Shown here piece after piece: positions 33,588-40,449 of a DNA stretch of 64,000 nt (position 1 is the stretch's first letter; each line of letters opens with the position of its first letter). The DNA is from Hoeflea_A sp965249925. Lineage in GTDB: Bacteria > Pseudomonadota > Alphaproteobacteria > Rhizobiales > Rhizobiaceae. The position numbers and the translations under genes were made by a program. The notes below the pieces were generated by a model. That model searched no databases and had not been told where the DNA came from. It saw only the letters and a program-made list of their open reading frames with translations. The DNA lies in assembly GCA_965249925.1 (NCBI GenBank), contig OZ252260.1:7254001-7318000 (forward strand), read 5' to 3'.

Positions 33588-34112
33588 TCAACCTTTCATT
33601 TGCATCGGGATACCGGCGGCCACGAAGAAAACCTGCGCGCAATGTCGAGCAATCTTCTGGTGCAACAAACCCGTGTGGTCCCGAAACTCACGCGCCATCT
33701 CGTTGTCCGGAACGATTCCCATTCCCACTTCATTCGATACAAAAACCACCAGTCCCGGCAGCGCATCCAGACACTCGCAAAGCCGGTCGCCATGCGCCGT
33801 GACGTCCTTGTCAGCCATCATCAGATTGGTGACCCACAGCGTTAGACAATCGACGAGAATGGCTCGATCATCCCGCACCTGTCGCCGTAACGCGCCGGTC
33901 AGATCGAGCGGCTCCTCGAGTGTCGTCCAGTCATCGCCCCGCTGCTGTCGGTGCAGTTGGATCCGCTCCTGCATTTCGGAATCGAAGGCGCGGCCGGTCG
34001 CCAGGTATGTCGGTGAAAGCCCGGAACCGCGAACCAGTGTTTCTGCAAAGGCCGATTTTCCGGAGCGAGCACCGCCAAGAATCAGCACGCGACCGGTTGT
34101 CAGGGCGACCAT
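33588..34112 (-). CDS. cobP: Adenosylcobinamide kinase / adenosylcobinamide-phosphate guanylyltransferase (CobP)
   Basis: Phosphorylates adenosylcobinamide and then adds GMP, activating it for attachment of the lower base. The 174 residues show P-loop LILGGARSGKSAFAE, YLATGRAFDSEMQERIQLHRQQRGDDW (His for the guanylyl intermediate), ILVDCLTLWVTNLM and VFVSNEVGMGIVP, all CobP/CobU hallmarks. The ATG overlaps the stop of a 13-codon reading frame as TGATG, an arrangement that suggests translational coupling from a leader region. First full-size gene behind the canonical cobalamin riboswitch. Confidence 0.94.
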   Translation of the reverse strand: MVALTTGRVLILGGARSGKSAFAETLVRGSGLSPTYLATGRAFDSEMQERIQLHRQQRGDDWTTLEEPLDLTGALRRQVRDDRAILVDCLTLWVTNLMMADKDVTAHGDRLCECLDALPGLVVFVSNEVGMGIVPDNEMAREFRDHTGLLHQKIARHCAQVFFVAAGIPMQMKG

Positions 34113-34153
34113 CAGTCGACCTGGCCTTGACGACCAATCGGTTCGCTGAGCAT
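34112..34153 (-). CDS. Possible 13-residue leader peptide overlapping the cobP start
   Basis: Encodes MLSEPIGRQGQVD and ends TGA, whose last base begins the cobP ATG. AGGAG (34165-34161) stands 7 bases before its ATG, a far better ribosome site than cobP itself has. This looks like re-initiation coupling. No family is known to me, and it could be chance. Confidence 0.4.
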   Translation of the reverse strand: MLSEPIGRQGQVD

Positions 34154-34163
34154 GCGCGGACTC

Positions 34164-34244
34164 CTAGCGGCAAGGACAGCCGACAGGATAGCGGCAGTTC
34201 AGGACCTCATGGTTCAAAGTTGTCTCAGTCGATTGTAAAGCCAT
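34164..34244 (-). CDS. Possible 26-residue Cys-rich small protein between riboswitch and cobP
   Basis: ATG at 34244 with GGAGG 5 bases upstream, the strongest ribosome site in this leader. Encodes a 26-residue peptide ending LNCRYPVGCPCR, with three cysteines in the last ten residues. Its TAG stop shares bases with the AGGAG of the next tiny frame. It could be a regulatory leader peptide, a metal-binding micropeptide, or chance. Confidence 0.45.
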   Translation of the reverse strand: MALQSTETTLNHEVLNCRYPVGCPCR

Positions 34245-34289
34245 ACCAACCTCCGTGCCTGGCTTTGGGATCGCTCCCGCTTCGGATCA

Positions 34290-34606
34290 CGAATGGCAGG
34301 TTTCCTGGCTCGCGGCGTCACAGGTGTTCACCTGCGTGGCATCCCCTCACCTTCCCAAGGTAACCGGCGGCACAAAAGCGGACGATTCGTAGAATTCAGA
34401 GGCGTCCGCCCGGTTCATTGTGCCGCCACCTCAGTGGCTTTCGCTGTGACGCAGCCGCCGCAAGCAACGTATGCGTCGTCACGTATGAGGATGCCGCTCC
34501 GCTCTACAGTCGCGGGGTCGGCTGTGATCAAGGCGGCCGGTTCGGCGACCCTTCACATTCCCTTTTCATCCGTCAGGCTTCGCCTGCCGGAACCATTCGC
34601 GATTTC
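34290..34606 (-). promoter_or_regulatory. Canonical cobalamin riboswitch upstream of cobP-cobW-cobN-cobO
   Basis: Read leftward: GGTTCC at 34594-34589, a GGCAGGCGAAGCCTG hairpin, GGATGAAAAGGGAATGTG, CCGACCCCGCGACTGTAG then AGCGG, GCCACTG, an extended hairpin with arms GGCGGCACAA and TTGTGCCGCC, GGGAAGG, and the B12 box AGCCAGGAAACCTGCC at 34310-34295. All core elements are in order. It ends about 45 bases before the first small leader frame. Bases 34607-34694 beyond it hold nothing recognisable. Confidence 0.92.
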
Positions 34607-34694
34607 AGTGTTAGGCTTTTCGCCGGTGTGCGTCAATCGACATTGCACGCGCGGCATCCGGGAGGCGAAACGCCGATCGACCAGGAGCAGAAAA

Positions 34695-35477
34695 TCAAGC
34701 CGCTGAGGGCAGGTTGACTTCGCGATCGGCATAGCTGATGCGGTTGCGGCCGTCCTTCTTGGACTGATAGGTCAGAAGGTCAGCCTTGCGCATCGCATCA
34801 TCGATGTTGTCGGTGTAGGTGTAGAGCACCAGGCCGATGCTGACGGTCAGCCGGATGTCCCGACCGTGAAAGTGGAAGGCGTGGGTTTCCACTGCCTGCC
34901 GCAGTCGCTGCGCGACCTGTCTTGTTTCGCGCGGCGAGCCGCGACTCAAGGCGATGGCGAACTCCTCGCCGCCTAACCGCGCGATAATATCGTCGCTTCT
35001 CAGATTCGCTTCGAACAGCTGGGCCAGTTGCCGCAGCACCGAGTCGCCGGCATCGTGGCCGAATTCGTCGTTCACCTTCTTGAAGTGATCGAGGTCGAGG
35101 ATCAAGAGCGCGTTTTCGGAGGGCTCCCGGTCCTCCCCGACACTTTGACCTTTCAGAAGATCCATGAAGGCGCGGCGGTTCAGAAGACCGGTCAGCGGAT
35201 CGGTACGCGACAGCACCCTGAAGTACTCGGCCGCCAAGTCGGCGCGGGCCTGTAATACGTTGACGTAAAGAGTAAACGGAGTGCCAACAACCAGTGTTAT
35301 TTTCAGTGTCAAGATGATATCGGCCAAGCGCTGCGACGGGTCCATAGGCCCCATGAAATAGGCATTGACGCCCTGCGTCAGCAACACGATCGCCACCATC
35401 AATAGCAATGACCGCACGAGAATGATTCGATATTTGCGGCTCAATACGGTTCTGAACGACAGGTCGACGTGTGTCAT
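34695..35477 (-). CDS. Membrane-bound diguanylate cyclase (GGDEF)
   Basis: Makes cyclic di-GMP. The 260 residues contain two predicted membrane helices (IILVRSLLLMVAIVLLTQG and LADIILTLKITLVVGTPFTLY) and a complete GGDEF domain: RTDPLTGLLNRRAF, LLILDLDHFKKVNDEFGHDAGD, then RSDDIIARLGGEEFAIAL, with the active-site GGEEF and an intact RxxD inhibitory site five residues upstream. There is no sensor domain beyond the short transmembrane hairpin. ATG at 35477 has GGAG 7 bases upstream. It sits between the cobP riboswitch and cobQ on the same strand, apparently a standalone gene. Confidence 0.93.
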   Translation of the reverse strand: MTHVDLSFRTVLSRKYRIILVRSLLLMVAIVLLTQGVNAYFMGPMDPSQRLADIILTLKITLVVGTPFTLYVNVLQARADLAAEYFRVLSRTDPLTGLLNRRAFMDLLKGQSVGEDREPSENALLILDLDHFKKVNDEFGHDAGDSVLRQLAQLFEANLRSDDIIARLGGEEFAIALSRGSPRETRQVAQRLRQAVETHAFHFHGRDIRLTVSIGLVLYTYTDNIDDAMRKADLLTYQSKKDGRNRISYADREVNLPSAA

Positions 35478-35725
35478 TCCGCAACTCCAACGCAACATGA
35501 TCCGCAGCAGACGTCGTTGCAACATCCCGAATGTCCTTAGGAAATTTCCTTCAGGGACATTCGCGAACCATGTTCATGGCCACTCGACCGATATCGCATC
35601 GGCCGACCCGTACATAGGTATTGATTTGGTCGAAATGCGTTCCGCCCAATCACCTTGGCACACGTTACCGTGAAATAGACAATGATCGCTTAGCAAAGGC
35701 TGTAAACTAAAGGTTAATGCGGCGA

Positions 35726-37174
35726 TCAGACTGGCAATGGAAAGTCTTTGCTCAACAGGGACCCCAAACGTTCGGCAACCGCATCAAGCGTGTCGTCGAC
35801 TTCCTGGCGATAACTGCCGGGACTACCCTGAAGACCAAGGCGGCGCAGGAAATGTCGTCTAAACGCATCTCCGGCAAAGACACCGTGCAGATAGGTGCCG
35901 GCAATCCGCCCGTTTACAGAAATAGCCCCGTCGGGACGGCCGTCAATCAACGCGAACGGACGCACGCAATCGGGACCGTGTGTGCGGCCCAGATGAATCT
36001 CGTAGCCGCTAAGAGCCACATCCTCGACAGCGCTGTGAGCGGTCACATTGCGGACGGTCTTGGCCGGCTCCATTTCGGTCTCAAGATCAAGAAGCCCGAG
36101 TCCTTCGATCTCCGTCAGATCGCCCTCGATGCCCAACGGGTCGCGCACCATCCGACCCAGCATCTGGAATCCGCCACAGATGCCGAGCACGTGTCCGCCG
36201 CGCCTGACATGGGCCTTGAGATCCGTCTCCCAACCCTGATTCCGCAAATCCAGCAGATCGGCGATGGTCGATTTCGAGCCGGGCAGGATCACCAGACCGG
36301 CGTCCGCCGGTAACGGCTCGCCCGGGCGAACCATGACGAGTTCCACGTCGGGTTCGGCTGCCAGCGGATCAAAATCGTCGAAATTGGCGATTCTGTTGAG
36401 TACCGGCACCGCGATCTTGAGCGATGCGGCGCTTCCGCGTACGGCCTTTTCCAGAACGACGGAATCCTCTGCCGGCAGCTGTCCGGCCTCTTTCAGCCAC
36501 GGAATGACTCCGAAGCACGGCCATCCGGTATGGTGTCCGATAGCCGCAAGGCCATCATCGAAGAGACGAACATCGCCGCGAAACTTGTTGATCAGGTACC
36601 CGCGAATCATCCGCCTGTCCGCCTCCGGCAGGATCGCGTGGGTGCCCACCAGCGAGGCGATGACGCCACCGCGATCAATGTCTCCGACAAGGACGACGGG
36701 CACGCCGGCACGCGTGGCAAATCCCATATTGGCGATGTCGTTGTCCCGCAGATTAATCTCTGCCGGCGATCCTGCACCCTCGACGATCACCAGATCAGCC
36801 GCCGAGCGCAGCTGGTCCCAGCTCTCCATCACCGCATCGAGCAAATGCCCTTTGACCGCCTGATAGTCTCGCCCGGCCGCCTGCCCCCACACCCTGCCCT
36901 GAACAATGATCTGCGAACCGGTTTCGGACTGCGGTTTCAGCAGCACCGGATTCATATGGACAGAAGCCGGTACGCGACAGGCCATGGCCTGCAGCCATTG
37001 AGCCCGCCCGATTTCACCGCCATCATCGGCAACGGCTGCATTGTTTGACATATTCTGCGGCTTGAAAGGCCGCACCTTCAGGCCGCGATTCGCGGCGAGC
37101 CGGCATAGACCGGCGACCAGCACGGTCTTCCCAACATCCGATCCGGTACCCTGCAGCATTAGCGCTTTAGCCAT
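35726..37174 (-). CDS. cobQ: Cobyric acid synthase, glutamine-hydrolysing (CobQ)
   Basis: Amidates the b, d, e and g carboxylates of adenosylcobyrinic acid a,c-diamide. The 482 residues start MAKALMLQGTGSDVGKTVLVAGL (P-loop-like ATP site), FKPQNMSNNA and MNPVLLKPQSETGSQII. The C-terminal glutaminase shows LGICGGFQMLG (nucleophile), GYEIHLGRTHG and TYLHGVF (His). ATG at 37174 is chosen by homology; the frame is open 59 codons upstream without family resemblance. It stands alone between the diguanylate cyclase and mmsB; no riboswitch is visible upstream. Confidence 0.95.
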   Translation of the reverse strand: MAKALMLQGTGSDVGKTVLVAGLCRLAANRGLKVRPFKPQNMSNNAAVADDGGEIGRAQWLQAMACRVPASVHMNPVLLKPQSETGSQIIVQGRVWGQAAGRDYQAVKGHLLDAVMESWDQLRSAADLVIVEGAGSPAEINLRDNDIANMGFATRAGVPVVLVGDIDRGGVIASLVGTHAILPEADRRMIRGYLINKFRGDVRLFDDGLAAIGHHTGWPCFGVIPWLKEAGQLPAEDSVVLEKAVRGSAASLKIAVPVLNRIANFDDFDPLAAEPDVELVMVRPGEPLPADAGLVILPGSKSTIADLLDLRNQGWETDLKAHVRRGGHVLGICGGFQMLGRMVRDPLGIEGDLTEIEGLGLLDLETEMEPAKTVRNVTAHSAVEDVALSGYEIHLGRTHGPDCVRPFALIDGRPDGAISVNGRIAGTYLHGVFAGDAFRRHFLRRLGLQGSPGSYRQEVDDTLDAVAERLGSLLSKDFPLPV

Positions 37175-37245
37175 AGCTGTGCGTAGCACTGCGGCGAACG
37201 CATGCAAAGCGCGATTGCGCAACGACGACTGTTTCAGGAAGTGGT

Positions 37246-37273
37246 CCGCGCTCGGGCCGGGCCCGGAGCGCGG
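37246..37273. repeat. GC-rich inverted repeat upstream of cobQ
   Basis: CCGCGCTC (37246-37253) and GAGCGCGG (37266-37273) flank a GGGCCGGGCCCG core that can also pair. It lies about 75 bases upstream of the cobQ start with no T-run, so it is not a clear terminator. An AT-rich inverted repeat ATTAAG-AG-CTTAAT also occurs at 37386-37399, just after mmsB. Confidence 0.45.
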
Positions 37274-37417
37274 TCGATCCAGCGGGATGCGACCGCCTCG
37301 GCTCCGGTACGCTGTACCTGATCCGGAGCGTCCGACGGTTTCCCGTGGCAAGTCCGTTGTAGTAGAATAGTGTTACCGGACGGTTATTAAGAGCTTAATC
37401 AATCCTAAATATGCGGC

Positions 37418-38311
37418 TTAGGGTTGGTTTTTTACTTCTCCCCGCAAGAAGTTTATTATGCCTGAGAAATCGGTGTTTGCGGCGCCGGCGGCGTTGTACA
37501 AACCATAAAGCTGCGCGGCGCTGGCTCCCAGCGGCGTAACCGCACCCGCCGATTGGGCCGCTTCCTGAGCCAGTTTCAAATCCTTCAGCATCAGGGCGGC
37601 GGCAAAACCCGGCTTGTAATCGTTGTTGGCCGGTGAGGTCGGCACCGGTCCCGGAACCGGGCAATAGGTGTTGATCGACCAGCACTGTCCCGAGGAGGTC
37701 GATGCCACATCGAACAGGGCCTGATGGGACAGTCCGAGCTTTTCGGCTAGCACAAACGCTTCTCCGGCGGCGATCATGGTTATGCCGAGAATCATGTTGT
37801 TGCAGATTTTGGCTGCCTGACCGGCGCCGCCGTCTCCGCAATGCACGATACGTCCTGCCATGGGGTTCAAAATCGGCTCCGCCCTGGCGAAGGCGTCGGC
37901 CGATCCGCCGGCCATGAACGTTAGCGTACCGGCGGTCGCACCACCAACGCCACCCGAGACCGGTGCATCGATCGACAACATGCGCTTCTCCGCTGCCCGT
38001 GCGTGGGCCTGCTTGGCACTGTCGACATCAATGGTCGAACAGTCGACAAACAAGGTGCCGGCTGCCACCGCATCGAGAAGTTCGCCGTAAACCGCCAGCA
38101 CGTGCGCGCCAGCCGGTAGCATGGTGATAACCACCTCGGCATCCTCGACGGCCGCCCGGCCGGACGCTGCAATGGCCACTCCGTTGCCGCGCGCCGTTTC
38201 CAGATTGGCGTCCACCAAGTCGAAACCGCTGACCGCAAAGCCGGCCTTGACCAGATTGGCAGCCATCGGATTGCCCATATTGCCGAGGCCGATGAAGGCG
38301 ATTTTGGTCAT
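37418..38311 (-). CDS. mmsB: 3-hydroxyisobutyrate dehydrogenase (MmsB)
   Basis: NAD-dependent oxidation of 3-hydroxyisobutyrate to methylmalonate semialdehyde in valine breakdown. The 297 residues have the Rossmann loop IAFIGLGNMGNPMAANLVKAG, FVDCSTIDVDSAKQ, the substrate-binding DAPVSGGVGGATAGTL and the catalytic lysine region GAGQAAKICNNMILGI, followed by DYKPGFAAALMLKDLKLA. ATG at 38311 is preferred over the in-frame GTG at 38320. It is downstream of, and presumably co-transcribed with, the acyl-CoA dehydrogenase, a standard valine-degradation pair. Confidence 0.93.
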   Translation of the reverse strand: MTKIAFIGLGNMGNPMAANLVKAGFAVSGFDLVDANLETARGNGVAIAASGRAAVEDAEVVITMLPAGAHVLAVYGELLDAVAAGTLFVDCSTIDVDSAKQAHARAAEKRMLSIDAPVSGGVGGATAGTLTFMAGGSADAFARAEPILNPMAGRIVHCGDGGAGQAAKICNNMILGITMIAAGEAFVLAEKLGLSHQALFDVASTSSGQCWSINTYCPVPGPVPTSPANNDYKPGFAAALMLKDLKLAQEAAQSAGAVTPLGASAAQLYGLYNAAGAANTDFSGIINFLRGEVKNQP

Positions 38312-38348
38312 GCTTCTCACTCTCCTATGGAAACCACGTGCGGCGCAC

Positions 38349-39512
38349 TCACGCGGTCAGGTGGCGCGCGATGATCACCCGCATGATCTCATTCGTGCCC
38401 TCTAGAATCTGGTGCACACGAAGGTCGCGAACGATCTTCTCAACGCCGTAGTCCGCCAGATAACCGTAGCCGCCAAACATCTGCAGAGCGTCGTTGGCAA
38501 CGGTGAACCCTTCGTCGGTGACAAATTTCTTCGCCATGGCCGACCATTTCCCTGCGTCATGCGCCTTGCAATCGAGCTTATTGGCGGCCGCGTAGAGCAA
38601 CAGCCGTGCCGCCTCCAGGCTGGTCGCCATGTCGGCCATCTTGAATTGTAGACCTTGAAACTGATTGATCGTCTTGCCGAATGCCTGTCGTTCCGAGGTA
38701 TAGGCCAACGCCTTGTCAAATGCCGATTGTGCGCCGCCCAACGAACAGGCGGCAATGTTGAGGCGGCCGCCGTCGAGGCCGGCCATGGCGATCTTGAAGC
38801 CCATGCCTTCCTCGCCGATCAGGTTGTCGACCGGTACCCGGCAATTGTCGAAGATGACCTGCGCGGTCGGCTGGATGTGCCAACCCATTTTCGATTCCGG
38901 AGTCCCGAAGGAAAGGCCTGGCGCATCCTTGGGAACGATAAGGGCAGAGACGCCGCCTGCACCCGCCTCACCGGTTCTGACCATCGCCACGTAGAGGTCG
39001 TTGGCGCCGGCGCCGGAAATGAACTGCTTGGCACCGTTGAGCACATAGTGATCACCGTCGCGTACCGCGCGGGTTTTCAGGGCCACCGCGTCCGAACCGG
39101 ATCCCGGTTCAGTCAGGCAGTAACTGGCGATCGCCTGCATCGAGGTCAATTGCGGCAGAAATCGTTGCCGCAATGCGTCCGAACCAAAACAGTCGATCAT
39201 CCAGGCCGCCATGTTGTGGATCGAGATGAAACTCGAGAAAGCCGGACAGGCATAGGCCAGAGCTTCGAAAATCAGAACGGCGTCAAGACGGCCCAAGCCA
39301 GAACCGCCGACATCGTCGCGTACGTAGATGCCGCCCAGGCCTAGCGGCGCGGTTTCGCGAATGGTGTCGATCGGAAAGTGCTTCTGTAGATCCCACTCAA
39401 TGGCATGGGGCGCCACCCGGTCGGCAGCAAAGGCCGCAACCATATCCTGAATGGCGTGTTGTTCATCCGTCAGCCCGAAGCGCTCTTCGGCTTTTTCCAC
39501 CAAGGCATCCAT
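38349..39512 (-). CDS. Acyl-CoA dehydrogenase, probably isobutyryl-CoA dehydrogenase
   Basis: FAD enzyme oxidising isobutyryl-CoA to methacrylyl-CoA in valine catabolism. The 387 residues follow the family: YCLTEPGSGSDAVALKTRA (substrate/FAD loop), GAKQFISGAGANDLYV, QAFGKTINQFQGLQFKMADM, MFGGYGYLADYGVEKIVRD and LEGTNEIMRVI, the last holding the usual catalytic glutamate region. Isobutyryl-CoA specificity is inferred from mmsB 37 bp downstream; short or branched-chain relatives cannot be excluded. ATG at 39512 has GGAGG close upstream. Confidence 0.9.
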   Translation of the reverse strand: MDALVEKAEERFGLTDEQHAIQDMVAAFAADRVAPHAIEWDLQKHFPIDTIRETAPLGLGGIYVRDDVGGSGLGRLDAVLIFEALAYACPAFSSFISIHNMAAWMIDCFGSDALRQRFLPQLTSMQAIASYCLTEPGSGSDAVALKTRAVRDGDHYVLNGAKQFISGAGANDLYVAMVRTGEAGAGGVSALIVPKDAPGLSFGTPESKMGWHIQPTAQVIFDNCRVPVDNLIGEEGMGFKIAMAGLDGGRLNIAACSLGGAQSAFDKALAYTSERQAFGKTINQFQGLQFKMADMATSLEAARLLLYAAANKLDCKAHDAGKWSAMAKKFVTDEGFTVANDALQMFGGYGYLADYGVEKIVRDLRVHQILEGTNEIMRVIIARHLTA

Positions 39513-39765
39513 GCCAACCTCCCTGAGATCGCGAAATGGAGTGTGTTCGCGATCCGCCCTATCATAGACCGACCACGCAAACGACCCAAATATATAAACG
39601 CTTGTTCATTTCCTTGAACCACCTTTTTCGAGCGCTGACAATCAAATTTGTACAGGATTGAACGAATTTGGGGACACTTTCGTTCATCCAATCGCATTTT
39701 CCCGTTGTGTCTTGGCCGCATTCTTCGCAATATCCAGCTCAGCAATGAGGAGGCCGGCTTCCAAC

Positions 39766-40449
39766 ATGGACGCGAGGGCGAAATCGCAAAGGGCACCCGC
39801 ACGCACCAGACTGGCTCATTGGCCGGCGGTGGCGATCGGTCTGCTGATCCTGGCCGCCTGTACACCATCACGACCCGGAGTGACCACCGTCTACTACAAT
39901 GTGCCCGGCACGACGGTCGAAGAGATTAACGAACAGATCACGATACGCGGACCGCAAAACGGTCACGCCATCGGAACCACCGAAACGCGGATGACTCCGA
40001 AGGTCAGGAGTGTCCGCTTTATCGGCCTGTGCTGGATCGAACAGGTCGATGTCGTGCTTGAGTTAAAGGTGACGCTGCCGCGCTGGCTTGATCTCGACAA
40101 GGCGGACAAACGCACACGCACCGGGTTTGCCGGCTTGGCGACCCACGTTGAAGAGCACGAGCAGCGCCATGTGGAAATCTCCCAGGAATACGCGGAGAAG
40201 ATCGAACAGGCGCTCCTCGCCATGCCGCCGGAAGAAACCTGCGTCGAGCTGATTTCCAAGGCGCGAGTCCGCTTCAAGGACTTGTTCGAGGAGCACAATC
40301 AGGCGCAACGTGACTTCGACGAACAGGAGCGTGAGGCGATCGAGAGGCGCCTGTCGGCCTTGGGTTACGGTGCCTACTCTGCGGCTTCCGACGCATCCAG
40401 CCCGCGGACCCGAGCCGCACAGAATTTGAACTCCGGGATTTTGCCGTAG
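39766..40449 (+). CDS. DUF922-type lipoprotein with HExxH (predicted zinc protease)
   Basis: A 227-residue exported lipoprotein: basic N terminus, hydrophobic AVAIGLLILAAC ending in a lipobox whose Cys would carry the lipid. A DUF922-like domain follows, centred on HVEEHEQRHVEISQEYAEKI, where HEQRH is a HExxH metal motif. Two further cysteines could form a disulphide. DUF922 proteins are predicted secreted metalloproteases; activity is not established. ATG at 39766 has AGGAGG about 12 bases upstream; an earlier ATG (39745) is also possible. Its last 76 bases overlap the end of fdsA on the opposite strand. Confidence 0.75.
   Translation: MDARAKSQRAPARTRLAHWPAVAIGLLILAACTPSRPGVTTVYYNVPGTTVEEINEQITIRGPQNGHAIGTTETRMTPKVRSVRFIGLCWIEQVDVVLELKVTLPRWLDLDKADKRTRTGFAGLATHVEEHEQRHVEISQEYAEKIEQALLAMPPEETCVELISKARVRFKDLFEEHNQAQRDFDEQEREAIERRLSALGYGAYSAASDASSPRTRAAQNLNSGILP

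Noticed and set aside
32524..34149. 541-residue open frame on the plus strand
   Set aside because: Antisense to cobW and cobP; no recognisable motifs.
37175..37417. Cobalamin riboswitch upstream of cobQ
   Set aside because: No GGGAA..GGTG core, CCCCGCAACTGT or B12 box found; only GC- and AT-rich inverted repeats are present.
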